A stretch of DNA of 64,000 nt, taken from positions 80,847 to 144,846 of the forward strand of contig SEIO01000004.1 in the NCBI GenBank assembly GCA_004145795.1. Reading direction: 5' to 3'. The notes under the pieces are model-generated. The model saw nothing but the letters and a program-made list of their open reading frames with translations, was not told the origin of the DNA and did not search any database. Source of the stretch: Lentibacillus lipolyticus (GTDB lineage: Bacteria; Bacillota; Bacilli; Bacillales; Amphibacillaceae). Position numbers and translations under genes: made by a program. This document shows positions 28,012 to 37,142 of this stretch, one piece after another (within the stretch, counting starts at the first letter, position 1; the number at the start of each line of letters is the position of its first letter).

Positions 28012-28809
28012 ATGGGGAAAAAGAATGTTGTTTCCATTGAAGATCGCATACCAACGCTAAAACAGGAACGCAAAAAGAAGGCAAATCGCCGTCTTGTATT
28101 TTATCTTTCTATTTTTTTCTTTTTAATTACGATTATCGTCTACCTTCAATCGCCATTGAGTGATGTCCGTGCAATTCACATTAATGGCAATTCATTTGTG
28201 AATGATGATCAAATCATGCAAGCGCTTGATATCGCTGAGGGGACAAACATCTGGACGGTCAATAAGCAAAAGATACGTGAGGCAGCTGCTTCTATCCCGG
28301 CCGTCCGTCAGGCAGAGGTGCAACGGAAACTTCCGTGGACAATCGAACTCAGTATAACGGAGGTAGATCATGTAGGCTATGTGATTCGTGATGATGATGT
28401 CTATCCTGTCCTTGCAAACGGGAAAGCTTTGTCAGAGCGTCCGCAGTCTTCTGTGGATGGGAATGCGCCGCTCCTTGCCGGTTTCTCGGAGGAAGTCTAT
28501 CTGCAGAAAATGGTGAAGGAACTTAGTGATTTATCGGAAAGCATTCGCAATCTGATTTCAGAAATACATTGGAAGCCTGATGACGGGAACAAATATAAAA
28601 TTTTGCTGTATATGAGTGATGGTAATGTGGTGGACGGAACAATCCGTCATTTTGCAGATAAAATGAGTGTCTATCCATCCATTGTTTCCCAACTGGGATC
28701 AGACAAGAACGGGATTATACATATTGGTGTCGGCGCCTACTTTGAAGAATTTGATAGCGGTATGGAAAATGAAGGCAAAATAGGCGAATCAGCAAATGAA
28801 AGTCAGTAG
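28012..28809 (+). CDS. divIB: Cell division protein DivIB (FtsQ)
   Basis: A 265-residue bitopic membrane protein. A basic cytoplasmic tail is followed by one membrane segment (about residues 28-46), a POTRA domain (VRAIHINGNSFVNDDQIMQA, about 53-115) and the FtsQ/DivIB domain. It stabilises FtsL and DivIC in the divisome. In B. subtilis murG and murB precede it; here a terminator and a structured element do. The tail after residue 245 is acidic and likely disordered. Confidence 0.93.
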   Translation: MGKKNVVSIEDRIPTLKQERKKKANRRLVFYLSIFFFLITIIVYLQSPLSDVRAIHINGNSFVNDDQIMQALDIAEGTNIWTVNKQKIREAAASIPAVRQAEVQRKLPWTIELSITEVDHVGYVIRDDDVYPVLANGKALSERPQSSVDGNAPLLAGFSEEVYLQKMVKELSDLSESIRNLISEIHWKPDDGNKYKILLYMSDGNVVDGTIRHFADKMSVYPSIVSQLGSDKNGIIHIGVGAYFEEFDSGMENEGKIGESANESQ

Positions 28810-28835
28810 AAAACAAAAATAAAATGAAGAAATAA

Positions 28836-28865
28836 AAAGGATTTGGCTGTTTTTATGTCGAATTA
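28836..28865 (+). promoter_or_regulatory. SigH promoter for ftsAZ
   Basis: AAAGGATTT at 28836-28844 and GTCGAATTA at 28857-28865 are separated by 12 bases. This fits every position of the SigH consensus (RNAGGAWWW, 11-12 bases, RNNGAATWW). B. subtilis ftsAZ is known to have a SigH promoter that raises division protein levels at the onset of sporulation. It lies about 140 bases before ftsA. Confidence 0.78.
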
Positions 28866-29002
28866 ATGAATATATATTTTCTTTTTTTGATTATTCCTTT
28901 AAAATAATAGATTATAGGCAATAAATAGAATGAAATAAAAACATCTGGTTGTAGCTGGAACGAACAGGAATCAGATGCTTCTCGATCAGGAGGTGCCTTT
29001 CT

Positions 29003-30283
29003 TTGAATAACAGCGAAATACTAGTCAGTCTTGATATAGGTACAACAAAAATTAAAGTTATTATTGGAGAAGTTTTAAACGATACTCTGAATATTATCGG
29101 AGTAGGCACGGCCCATTCAAATGGTATGAAGAAAGGTGCGATTGTGGATATCGATCAGACAGTCCATTCTATCCGGAATGCGGTGGAACAGGCGGAGCGG
29201 ATGGTGGGCATGCAGATTGACAGTGTGGTTGTAGGGATTGATGGGAAACATATTCAACTGCAGCCTTGTCACGGGGTTGTGGCTGTGCAGAGTGAGAATC
29301 GAGAAATTGGAAATGAAGATATTAAACGTGTCATTGATGGTGCACAGGTGATTTCTATTCCACCGGAGCGTGAAATCATTGATGTGATTCCAAAACAATT
29401 CATTGTTGATGGACTGGATGAAATAACGGATCCGCGCGGGATGATTGGCGTACGGCTGGAAATGGAAGGGACGATTATTACCTGCTCCAAAACTGTCTTA
29501 CATAACATCTTAAAATGTGTGGAACGCGCAAATCTCCATATTTCCGATATTTGTCTGCAGCCTCTCGCGGCAGGAACAATCGCTTTGTCAAAGGATGAAA
29601 AAAATCTCGGTGTGACATTAATTGACGTGGGCGGTGGTTCCACGACTGTTTCTGTTTTTCAAAATGAACATTTGGTTAGTACAAGTGTTGTCCCGCTCGG
29701 CGGCGACAATATCACAAAAGATTTGTCCATCGGTCTGCGCACGTCAACGGAGGAAGCGGAGGATATCAAACTGAATTATGGCCACGCTTTTTATGATGAT
29801 GCGCAGGAAGATGAAACCTTCGAGGTGTCTATCATAGGCAGCAATCATTCAGAAGTGTATAACCAGTTGCAAATTGCTGATATGATAGAGGCGAGGCTTG
29901 AAGAAATTTATGCGTATGCCGAGCGGGAGATTCGCCGCATGGGTTTCCAGCAATTACCAGGTGGTTATGTCCTGACAGGTGGTACAATGAAAATGCCGGG
30001 TGTTCTTGAACTGGCACAGGACTTGTTTCAGTCCAATGTCCGCATCGCCATTCCTGACTACATAGGTGTGCGTGAACCGCAATTTGCTGCAGGTGTTGGC
30101 ATCTTGCAATTTGCCTACCGTAATGCGAAAATACAAGGAAAAGAATTGTTACCTTCTGTGGCGGGAGATCATGACGAAGCAAAGCCAAAACGGACGAAAA
30201 AAACGGCAGATACGGAACAACCCACTAAAACAAAGAAGAAGGAATCCGGATTGGCAAACCTATTCAAATACTTTTTTGATTAA
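29003..30283 (+). CDS. ftsA: Cell division protein FtsA
   Basis: A 426-residue actin-like ATPase that tethers FtsZ to the membrane. Phosphate motifs SLDIGTTKIKV (residues about 9-19) and DVGGGSTTVSVF (about 210-221) and the VLTGGTMKMPGV segment are clear. A charged linker leads to a C-terminal amphipathic helix (ESGLANLFKYFFD). The start is TTG, preceded by AGGAGGTG with seven bases between. ftsZ follows after 111 bases. Confidence 0.96.
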   Translation: MNNSEILVSLDIGTTKIKVIIGEVLNDTLNIIGVGTAHSNGMKKGAIVDIDQTVHSIRNAVEQAERMVGMQIDSVVVGIDGKHIQLQPCHGVVAVQSENREIGNEDIKRVIDGAQVISIPPEREIIDVIPKQFIVDGLDEITDPRGMIGVRLEMEGTIITCSKTVLHNILKCVERANLHISDICLQPLAAGTIALSKDEKNLGVTLIDVGGGSTTVSVFQNEHLVSTSVVPLGGDNITKDLSIGLRTSTEEAEDIKLNYGHAFYDDAQEDETFEVSIIGSNHSEVYNQLQIADMIEARLEEIYAYAEREIRRMGFQQLPGGYVLTGGTMKMPGVLELAQDLFQSNVRIAIPDYIGVREPQFAAGVGILQFAYRNAKIQGKELLPSVAGDHDEAKPKRTKKTADTEQPTKTKKKESGLANLFKYFFD

Positions 30284-30394
30284 ACAGATTCTCGTAAAGT
30301 AGTTTCCTCGGCCAATAAATTGCATATTTGACTGGTTAATAGGGACTAAGAATTCGAATGCGTTGTAATTCAGCATATTAGGAGGAACGGATGT

Positions 30395-31564
30395 ATGTTA
30401 GAGTTTGATACGAACATGGACCAGCTGGCAACGATAAAAGTAATTGGTGTTGGCGGCGGCGGAAGCAACGCTGTCAACCGGATGATTGAACATGGTGTGG
30501 AAGGTGTTGAGTTTATTGCCGTTAATACAGACTCACAGGCACTTAATCTATCAAAAGCGGAAACGAAGCTGCAAATTGGCGGCAAACTGACGCGCGGACT
30601 TGGTGCAGGTGCCAATCCGGAAGTTGGCAGAAAAGCTGCTGAAGAAAACAAAGAACAGCTTGAAGAGGCACTGCAGGGTGCCGACATGATTTTTGTCACA
30701 GCCGGAATGGGCGGAGGTACTGGAACCGGCGCTGCTCCAGTAATCGCCCAGACAGCGAAGGAACTAGGTGCACTGACTGTAGGTGTTGTGACCCGTCCAT
30801 TTACTTTTGAAGGCAAGCGGAGATCGACGCAGGCAGGAACTGGCATTGATGCATTGAAAACAAATGTTGATACGCTTATTGTCATTCCGAATGATAGGCT
30901 TCTTGAAATTGTTGATAAAAACACACCAATGCTGGAAGCGTTCCGTGAGGCGGACAATGTGTTGCGTCAAGGTGTACAAGGCATTTCTGATTTGATTGCT
31001 AAGCCCGGTCTTATTAATGTCGATTTTGCTGACGTCAAGACAATTATGTTTGATAAAGGGTCTGCGCTGATGGGAATCGGGATTGCCACCGGTGAAAGTC
31101 GCGCTTCAGAAGCAGCAAAGAAAGCTATTTCTTCTCCGCTACTGGAGACGTCTATCGATGGTGCCCATGGCGTCCTGATGAATATCACTGGAGGCACCAA
31201 CTTAAGTCTATACGAAGTTCAGGAAGCAGCAGACTTGGTTACTTCCGCTGCAGACAATGAAGTGAATGTCATTTTCGGTTCCGTTATCAATGAAAACTTG
31301 AAAGATGAAATCATTGTTACAGTGATTGCCACTGGCTTTGATGAGAATCAGCAGGAAGAAAGTCAGCCTCGGCAGCGTCCGGCTCTCAACCACAACCAGC
31401 ATGCTGCAACAAGAACGTCGGAAGAACCGGCACGTGAACAGACGCAAAGTCAGTCAAAACGTCCTAGTCCAAGCCCAAGCCCAAGCCCGAGTCCGAGTTC
31501 AAATTCACAGGAGGATGAACTGGATATCCCTACATTCTTGCGGAATCGCAATCGTAATCGGTAA
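30395..31564 (+). CDS. ftsZ: Cell division GTPase FtsZ
   Basis: A 389-residue tubulin homologue that forms the Z ring. The tubulin signature [12 protein letters not shown] is at residues about 104-115, and the T7-loop Asp lies in the [12 protein letters not shown] region. Residues about 320-370 form a flexible linker with six Pro-Ser units encoded by a 6-bp tandem array (31463-31498). The C-terminal peptide [16 protein letters not shown] binds FtsA, SepF and other partners. AGGAGG precedes the start. An overlapping ATG four bases earlier is out of frame. Confidence 0.97.
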   Translation: MLEFDTNMDQLATIKVIGVGGGGSNAVNRMIEHGVEGVEFIAVNTDSQALNLSKAETKLQIGGKLTRGLGAGANPEVGRKAAEENKEQLEEALQGADMIFVTAGMGGGTGTGAAPVIAQTAKELGALTVGVVTRPFTFEGKRRSTQAGTGIDALKTNVDTLIVIPNDRLLEIVDKNTPMLEAFREADNVLRQGVQGISDLIAKPGLINVDFADVKTIMFDKGSALMGIGIATGESRASEAAKKAISSPLLETSIDGAHGVLMNITGGTNLSLYEVQEAADLVTSAADNEVNVIFGSVINENLKDEIIVTVIATGFDENQQEESQPRQRPALNHNQHAATRTSEEPAREQTQSQSKRPSPSPSPSPSPSSNSQEDELDIPTFLRNRNRNR

Positions 31565-31605
31565 AAGCTGCCTGGGATGGATACATGACACAATGATAGA
31601 TGCAT

Positions 31606-31650
31606 AAAAACACCACCGACTGTCGTTACTACACAGTTGGCGGTGTTTTT
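31606..31650 (+). terminator. Terminator after ftsZ
   Basis: AAAACACCACCGACTG pairs with CAGTTGGCGGTGTTTT, with one mismatch, and is followed by T. Confidence 0.85.
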
Positions 31651-31761
31651 CTATTATGGGTGATTATATAATCGAAAAACGAAGGCCTAATAATTTCTCC
31701 GACAAAGTCCCTGATAAGCAGATAAAATTAGCCCCGACCTACCTACACAATCTGACAGACT

Positions 31762-31795
31762 TTGCTGTCCAATCCAACTATACTTGCCTTATAAA
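31762..31795 (+). promoter_or_regulatory. Candidate Spo0A-dependent promoter of spoIIGA-sigE
   Basis: TTGCTG at 31762-31767 and TATAAA at 31790-31795 are 22 bases apart, the unusual spacing known for the Spo0A-activated spoIIG promoter of B. subtilis. Spo0A-box-like sequences lie around it: TGTCCAA overlapping the -35, and TGTCGGA and TGTCAGA on the reverse strand upstream. All deviate from TGTCGAA by one or two bases. The rest of 31656-31916 shows a hairpin (CGCCA with TGGCG near 31825-31842) and no credible gene. Confidence 0.4.
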
Positions 31796-31916
31796 GGATG
31801 TTAGTTTTAGAAAACTTGACTTATCGCCAGCCTTTAATGGCGGAAGTCTTTTATTGCACTTGTATGAAGGATGTAGTTTTTATACTTTTTTATCTGCCTA
31901 GGAAAGGAAGAAACAT

Positions 31917-32837
31917 GTGACCATTTATCTTGATGCTGTCTGGATGTTGAATTTCCTGTTGGATATGATGTTGCTCATGCTTACACAGGCGTTAGCAAAA
32001 GACAGCACAGGGAAGCTTAGAATTACTTTTGGTGCATTCATTGCTTCGTTATTGGTCCCGCTGTCCATTTATTATCCGGATTCATTCTTCACCAGTATGA
32101 TAGGCAAACTTATTTATTCTGTTGTCATTATTCTCTGCAGTTTCCAATTTTATTCCGTCTATCGGATGGTCAAACTGTTTTTTCTATTTTACTTTGTAAC
32201 TTTTTCCATAGGAGGTGGATTGATCGCCATACACTTTCTTTTCCAAAATCCGGTCGGTCTATCTGCAAATGGAATTCTTACTTTTAACAGTGGTTACGGT
32301 GATCCGGTAAGCTGGCTGTTCATCGCAATAGGATTCCCGCTTGTCTGGTTGTTTACAAAGAATCGTATGGACAAGCACGCAACAGAAAAGATTCGCTATG
32401 ACCAGCTATGTCCGGTCCGGATTCGAATCAAAGATACAACCCATTCAACAACAGGTTATATTGATAGTGGAAACCAACTGACAGATCCATTGACAAAAAA
32501 ACCGGTTATTATTTGTGACGAGCATTTTCTGAAACAATGGTTTACGGAAATTGATTGGACGAAGCTAAAGACTGTGAACGATTCCCTTGATTTCGAAGAG
32601 CTCCCAGCTGGCTGGGAGAAAAGGTTTCAGATTGTTCCATATCAAGGGGTGGAAGGCAACCGAACATTCATGTTGGCATTAAAGCCGGATTGGATCAGCA
32701 TCGATTATGATGATAGGGAGATTGTGACACATAAAGTATTGATCGGCATTCAGTTTGCAGAATTGACGAAAGATCAGTCCTATCATTGCCTGCTGCATCC
32801 GCAAATTATCAAAATGGCAGCAGCCACATCAGCCTGA
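31917..32837 (+). CDS. spoIIGA: Sporulation sigma-E factor processing peptidase SpoIIGA
   Basis: A 306-residue membrane aspartic protease that removes the pro-sequence of SigE after a signal from SpoIIR. Five membrane segments fill residues about 5-150. The protease domain has the catalytic DSG in TGYIDSGNQLTDPLTKKPV (residues about 179-197). The start is GTG at 31917 (an overlapping ATG reads straight into a stop) with AAAGGAAG upstream. It is followed by sigE. Confidence 0.95.
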   Translation: MTIYLDAVWMLNFLLDMMLLMLTQALAKDSTGKLRITFGAFIASLLVPLSIYYPDSFFTSMIGKLIYSVVIILCSFQFYSVYRMVKLFFLFYFVTFSIGGGLIAIHFLFQNPVGLSANGILTFNSGYGDPVSWLFIAIGFPLVWLFTKNRMDKHATEKIRYDQLCPVRIRIKDTTHSTTGYIDSGNQLTDPLTKKPVIICDEHFLKQWFTEIDWTKLKTVNDSLDFEELPAGWEKRFQIVPYQGVEGNRTFMLALKPDWISIDYDDREIVTHKVLIGIQFAELTKDQSYHCLLHPQIIKMAAATSA

Positions 32838-32914
32838 TAAGCGTACATGGGTGATAAAAAGGAATGGCTTATACTGCCATTGATTGCACAAATACCGAAA
32901 AGGAGCGACTCAAT

Positions 32915-33634
32915 TTGACATTACTCAAACTTCGATTGCGTTTATGGTGGTATAAATTATTATTCAAGCTTGGACTCAAGACGGATGAGGTTTATTACAT
33001 AGGCGGCAGTGAAGCACTTCCACCGCCACTCTCGAAAGAAGAGGAACAACGGCTGCTGGAACTTCTGCCCAAAGGTGATAAGTCAGCAAGAGCGATGCTT
33101 ATCGAAAGAAACCTTCGTTTAGTTGTCTACATTGCACGTAAATTTGAGAATACTGGAATCAATATTGAAGACCTTATTAGTATTGGAACCATCGGACTGA
33201 TTAAGGCCGTCAATACATTCAACCCGGAAAAGAAAATTAAACTGGCAACGTACGCATCAAGGTGTATTGAAAATGAAATACTAATGTACTTAAGGCGGAA
33301 CAATAAATTAAAATCGGAAATTTCGTTTGACGAACCGCTGAACATTGACTGGGACGGCAATGAACTGCTTCTGTCCGATGTGATGGGAACTGATGAAGAT
33401 GTAACAACAAAAGATGTGGAAACAAAAGTTGATAAACATTTACTGAAAGATGCCTTGTCTCAGTTGAATCCACGGGAAAAACAAATCATGGAACTTCGCT
33501 TCGGGCTGCTTGGCCAGGAAGAAAAAACACAAAAAGATGTTGCCGATATGCTTGGTATATCACAGTCATATATATCCCGGCTTGAGAAAAAAATCATACG
33601 CCGGCTGCAAAAAGAATTTAATAAAATGGTGTGA
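32915..33634 (+). CDS. sigE: RNA polymerase sigma factor SigE (pro-SigE)
   Basis: A 239-residue mother-cell sigma factor made as an inactive precursor. The pro-sequence is the first 25-30 residues (basic [17 protein letters not shown]), cleaved near DEVYYIGG by SpoIIGA. Region 2 has [20 protein letters not shown] and the [17 protein letters not shown] core binding part; region 4 has the helix-turn-helix [23 protein letters not shown] 32915 is chosen because AAAGGAG precedes it by about ten bases and the length then equals the B. subtilis protein; the ATG at 32864 would add 17 residues and lacks a good site. Confidence 0.93.
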   Translation: MTLLKLRLRLWWYKLLFKLGLKTDEVYYIGGSEALPPPLSKEEEQRLLELLPKGDKSARAMLIERNLRLVVYIARKFENTGINIEDLISIGTIGLIKAVNTFNPEKKIKLATYASRCIENEILMYLRRNNKLKSEISFDEPLNIDWDGNELLLSDVMGTDEDVTTKDVETKVDKHLLKDALSQLNPREKQIMELRFGLLGQEEKTQKDVADMLGISQSYISRLEKKIIRRLQKEFNKMV

Positions 33635-33699
33635 CCTGCTCTGGCGTGATTTCCAGACGTTTTCTGGGACGCTGTAGCCGATACCCGACTGCATAAAAA

Positions 33700-33749
33700 C
33701 CCTCCTGTGGGGAGATACTGTCCATGAACAGCATCTCCAACCAGGAGGG
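33700..33749 (+). promoter_or_regulatory. Leader hairpin sequestering the sigG ribosome binding site
   Basis: CCCTCCTG at 33700-33707 pairs perfectly with CAGGAGGG at 33742-33749, which is the sigG ribosome binding site. Inside, GGAGAT (33711-33716) pairs with ATCTCC (33733-33738) and CTG with CAG. A leader hairpin that limits sigG translation is established in B. subtilis, so this is likely the same control. I do not see a convincing SigF promoter in 33635-33755. Confidence 0.8.
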
Positions 33750-33755
33750 TAGATT

Positions 33756-34535
33756 ATGACAAAACATAAAGTAGAGATATGCGGCGTTGATACGTCAACA
33801 TTACCCGTTTTAAAAAACGATGAAATGCGTGAACTATTCAAAAAAATGCAGGAAGGTGACCTTGAAGCACGTGAACAATTAGTGAATGGAAATTTACGTT
33901 TAGTGCTGAGTGTCATCCAGCGGTTTAATAACCGTGGTGAATATGGCGATGATTTATTTCAAGTCGGTTGTATAGGACTTATGAAATCAATCGATAATTT
34001 TGATTTAGGACATAATGTACGGTTTTCCACGTATGCTGTTCCAATGATTATCGGAGAGATAAGACGCTATCTTCGTGATAACAATCCGATCAGAGTGTCA
34101 CGGTCATTGCGTGATACTGCCTATAAAGCACTTCAAGTCCGTGAAAAATTGATTAGCAAGACATCAAAGGAACCAACTGCTATGGAAATTGCTGAAGAGA
34201 TGGGAGTCCCGCATTCAGACATTGTTTTTGCACTTGATGCCATACAAGACCCGGTTTCTCTATTTGAGCCAATTTACAATGATGGCGGTGATCCTATTTA
34301 TGTGTTGGATCAATTGAGCGATGACAAGGACAAGGATTACCTGTGGGTAGATAAGCTGTCACTAAAAGAAGGAATGCACCGGCTGGAAGAGCGGGAAAAA
34401 TCAATATTAAACAAGCGATTTTTTCAGGGAAAAACTCAGATGGAAGTGGCGGACGAAATTGGTATATCCCAGGCGCAAGTTTCCCGCCTTGAAAAAGGAG
34501 CAATTGACCAGATGAACAAGGAAATGTTTGAGTGA
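33756..34535 (+). CDS. sigG: RNA polymerase forespore sigma factor SigG
   Basis: A 259-residue late forespore sigma factor. The N-terminus MTKHKVEICGVDTSTLPVLK is typical. Region 2 is NLRLVLSVIQRFNNRGEYGD, region 3 follows SLRDTAYKALQVREKL, and region 4 has the helix-turn-helix QMEVADEIGISQAQVSRLEK. The ribosome binding site AGGAGGG is buried in the leader hairpin at 33700-33749. It lies downstream of sigE as in all Bacillus and ends with a strong terminator. Confidence 0.96.
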   Translation: MTKHKVEICGVDTSTLPVLKNDEMRELFKKMQEGDLEAREQLVNGNLRLVLSVIQRFNNRGEYGDDLFQVGCIGLMKSIDNFDLGHNVRFSTYAVPMIIGEIRRYLRDNNPIRVSRSLRDTAYKALQVREKLISKTSKEPTAMEIAEEMGVPHSDIVFALDAIQDPVSLFEPIYNDGGDPIYVLDQLSDDKDKDYLWVDKLSLKEGMHRLEEREKSILNKRFFQGKTQMEVADEIGISQAQVSRLEKGAIDQMNKEMFE

Positions 34536-34586
34536 GGCTTTTACTTTTTCCGCACTAATCAGCAACAATAACATACCAAGTAAGTA

Positions 34587-34616
34587 TCGGCACCAACAAG
34601 AGGGTGCCGATTTTTT
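34587..34616 (+). terminator. Terminator after sigG
   Basis: TCGGCACC pairs with GGTGCCGA and is followed by six T. Repeat copy B begins about 15 bases later. Confidence 0.88.
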
Positions 34617-34630
34617 GTGGTCACACAAAA

Positions 34631-35014
34631 GATATATAATGCGTCGTAAGTGCTATGACACCGCTACGGAAATACACTACGCTTTCCGCGGGGGAGTGGT
34701 GAGCCTCCTCGAACTCTGTTCTGCGGGGTCTCACCGATCTCCCATTTCCCGCAGGAGTCTTCGTGTATTTCCTCCGCTACCTTTACACTACTTCATTTTC
34801 TATCAGTATTATTGCTAATACGATGGTCGATTGGAGCGGAGGGCAGTCGACTCCTGCGGGAACAGCACGTGTCCGAAGACCCCGCAGCGGCGGTTTTCCG
34901 CGAGGAGGCTGAGGCCGTGCCCGCGGAAAGCGACTGCCCAGAGCGGAATTCAACTCCACTCTGTTATATTGTGGTAGACCAGTCTTCCATTTAAGTTACG
35001 TCGCATTATATATC
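34631..35014. repeat. MITE-like structured repeat, copy B
   Basis: Ends GATATATAATGCGTCGTAAG (34631-34650) and GTTACGTCGCATTATATATC (34995-35014) are inverted. Module 1 (about 34666-34778) has arms GGAAATACAC and GTGTATTTCC, which differ from copy A at two paired positions but still pair. Module 2 (34832-34945) has GGGCAGTCG with CGACTGCCC and is nearly identical to copy A over about 110 bases. The right third (34940-35014) matches the reverse complement of 61694-61797 in copy D. No gene is present. Confidence 0.8.
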
Positions 35015-35226
35015 AAATATGATGTTAAAACAACGAATCATTAATCCGAAAAGTCAATTAGCGTAGTATATGTCCAGCTGTCTTCATTCTATCTAATCTT
35101 ATCTTATGTGTTCATTTCGGGCTGCGACTGATTAAGCTTAATTTTTGGTGCGAAAGTTGAGTTATGTTGCAATAATAATTTCTGTCCGTGCATGCATATG
35201 ATGGTTATGAAGGCAGGTGAGAGTGT
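35015..35226. repeat. Solitary end of the second repeat family (35138-35168) within the ylmC upstream region
   Basis: The stretch TTAATTTTTGGTGCGAAAGT, continuing GAGTTA at 35138-35164, matches the right end of the 20939-21093 element. No partner end is seen nearby, so it appears to be a remnant. The rest of this stretch has no gene and no obvious promoter. Confidence 0.5.
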
Positions 35227-35502
35227 GTGGTTACGCTATCTGATTTGCAAATTAAAGAAGTTATTGTCATGAACGATGGGAAACGGCTTGGACACATATC
35301 GGATTTAGAAATTGATGCAGACAATGGAAGGATAACGGCATTGGTTATTTATGTTAAAGACAAAAAAACAGGATTGTTCGGTAAAACGGATGAACTTATT
35401 ATTCCGTGGAGCCATATTGAAGTGATTGGTACGGACGTCATCCTTGTCAGAGAAGTGAAATCACCTTCCCTTTATCCGGATCAGCAGCTTATGCAGGAAT
35501 AG
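35227..35502 (+). CDS. ylmC: PRC-barrel protein of the YlmC/YmxH family
   Basis: A 91-residue protein formed by one PRC-barrel domain (IKEVIVMNDGKRLGHISDLEI with LIIPWSHIEVIGTDVILV). Family members are often produced during sporulation; the function is not known. The GTG start at 35227 has CAGGTGAGAG upstream. It lies between sigG and the ylmD-ylmH group, as in other Bacillaceae. Confidence 0.85.
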   Translation: MVTLSDLQIKEVIVMNDGKRLGHISDLEIDADNGRITALVIYVKDKKTGLFGKTDELIIPWSHIEVIGTDVILVREVKSPSLYPDQQLMQE

Positions 35503-35618
35503 CAGGAGTTCGACAGGTATGTTTCTTACGGCATCTTCGCCGGATTTTAAAATTCTGTTTATCCATTGCTGGTCAAAGTGTGGTAGAATGAAAGCAGTAT
35601 AATTCGGGAGGTACATTG

Positions 35619-36428
35619 ATGACAGAACCATTCCAGCCGCAGACGGAATCTGTACTTTCGATTAAAAAATGGGAGACGATTATCCCGGGGCTTCGGGCGG
35701 GAGTTACAACAAGAAAAGGTGGATTTAGTACACCTCCTTACGATTCATTAAACGTTGGTCTGCATGTTCCGGACAAAAAGGAAGATGTAGCCGCCAATAG
35801 ACAAAAGCTGAGCAAGGTGATTGATTTTCCGCTGGAATCGTGGGTATCTGGAGAACAGTCGCATAAAACGAATGTCCATATCGTATCGTCGGCGGACAAA
35901 GGCAAAGGAGCAAAAGCTTATGAAACGTCGCTGACCGATATCGATGGACTGATTACAAAGGATAGCGGCGTCCTGTGCACCGCCTTTTTTGCAGACTGTG
36001 TGCCCATGTTTTTCTTGGATCCAGTGACCGGGCATACTGGTATTGCTCATGCAGGCTGGAAAGGAACGGTTCATGGCATTGCTAGAGAAATGGTGGAAAC
36101 GTTCAAACAGCTTGGAACGGTCTCGAATGATTTAATGGCCGTTATTGGCCCGTGCATTTCTCGTGATGCTTATGAAGTGGATGAGCATGTGATTCGACAT
36201 ATACCGGATCAGTGGTTTAATAAAACGGTCACGGCAAAGGACAATGGGCGCTTTTTACTGGATTTAAAGCAATTAAATATAGAAATTCTTTTACAGCAGG
36301 GCGTTTTACGTCGTAATATAGATGTGACACATTATTGCACATTTTGTGAGGAATCATTGTTTTTCTCCCACCGGCGGGACAACGGGAAAACAGGGAGAAT
36401 GCTTGGCTTTATTGGCTTTAGGAACTGA
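35619..36428 (+). CDS. pgeF: Peptidoglycan editing factor PgeF (YlmD)
   Basis: A 269-residue protein of the YfiH/laccase-domain family. Members remove wrong amino acids from UDP-MurNAc-peptides in E. coli; some are purine nucleoside phosphorylases in other studies. The conserved metal-site elements GVTTRKGG, ADCVPMFFLD and HAGWKGT and the C-terminal CTFCEESLFFSHRRD are all present. I start at ATG 35619 because GGGAGG lies seven bases upstream, rather than the adjacent TTG. ylmE follows after 25 bases. Confidence 0.92.
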   Translation: MTEPFQPQTESVLSIKKWETIIPGLRAGVTTRKGGFSTPPYDSLNVGLHVPDKKEDVAANRQKLSKVIDFPLESWVSGEQSHKTNVHIVSSADKGKGAKAYETSLTDIDGLITKDSGVLCTAFFADCVPMFFLDPVTGHTGIAHAGWKGTVHGIAREMVETFKQLGTVSNDLMAVIGPCISRDAYEVDEHVIRHIPDQWFNKTVTAKDNGRFLLDLKQLNIEILLQQGVLRRNIDVTHYCTFCEESLFFSHRRDNGKTGRMLGFIGFRN

Positions 36429-36453
36429 TTATGATGGGGAGGGCATGGATAGA

Positions 36454-37140
36454 ATGGATGTAGCAGCTAATCTGGAAGAAATCCGTCAGAATATCAGACA
36501 AGCATGTGCAAACAGTGGCAGGGATCCGCAAGACATAACCATCATCGCTGTTACAAAATATGTTACCACTGAGCGGGCAAAAGAAGCGATCAATGCCGGA
36601 GTAACGAATCTTGGTGAAAATCGGCTGGAAGGCTTGTTGGACAAACATGAGTACATACAAGATCATGCAACTTGGCACTTTATTGGAACATTGCAGTCTA
36701 GAAAAGTAAAGGATGTCATCGGTAAGGCAGACGTGATTCATTCGCTTGATCGGAAGTCGCTTGCGAAAGAAATCAATAAACGATCGTCCGGTCCGGCGGA
36801 ATGTTTTGTCCAAGTAAATGTCAGTGGAGAAGACTCAAAACACGGCATAAGTCCGGATGAGACTGTTTCCTTTATCAGGGAGTTAAAACAGTATAACAAT
36901 ATTCGGGTGGCAGGCCTGATGACAATGGCTCCGCATATCAAGGATGAAGATCAGCTGCGAACGGTTTTCCGAAAATTAGCATCGCTTAGGGAGATGGTGC
37001 AGGCGGAACAACTTCCACATGCCCCGTGCAGTTATCTTTCCATGGGCATGAGCAATGATTATAAGATTGCGATTGAAGAGGGAGCAACGCATATCCGTAT
37101 TGGTTCGGCATTGGTTGGTTCCCAGGAGACGGGGGGATAG
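36454..37140 (+). CDS. ylmE: PLP homeostasis protein YlmE (YggS/PROSC family)
   Basis: A 228-residue pyridoxal-phosphate-binding TIM-barrel protein involved in vitamin B6 and amino acid balance. PLP-binding Lys is in IIAVTKYV (residues about 30-37). [21 protein letters not shown] and [22 protein letters not shown]-type segments (quoted in part) are conserved. ATG 36454 fits the usual length and has GGGGAGGG ten bases upstream; ATG 36445 would be too close to it. It is three bases ahead of sepF. Confidence 0.92.
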   Translation: MDVAANLEEIRQNIRQACANSGRDPQDITIIAVTKYVTTERAKEAINAGVTNLGENRLEGLLDKHEYIQDHATWHFIGTLQSRKVKDVIGKADVIHSLDRKSLAKEINKRSSGPAECFVQVNVSGEDSKHGISPDETVSFIRELKQYNNIRVAGLMTMAPHIKDEDQLRTVFRKLASLREMVQAEQLPHAPCSYLSMGMSNDYKIAIEEGATHIRIGSALVGSQETGG

Positions 37141-37142
37141 AC

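Noticed and set aside
27830-28060. Open frame of 76 codons before divIB
   Set aside because: It runs through the structured repeat and into divIB in another frame, with no ribosome binding site.
31656-31901. Open frame of 81 codons between ftsZ and spoIIGA
   Set aside because: It has no ribosome binding site, begins in the terminator tail, overlaps the likely spoIIGA promoter and shows no family features.
32864-32914. ATG 32864 as the sigE start
   Set aside because: Weak ribosome binding site and 17 extra residues; TTG 32915 gives the standard 239-residue precursor.
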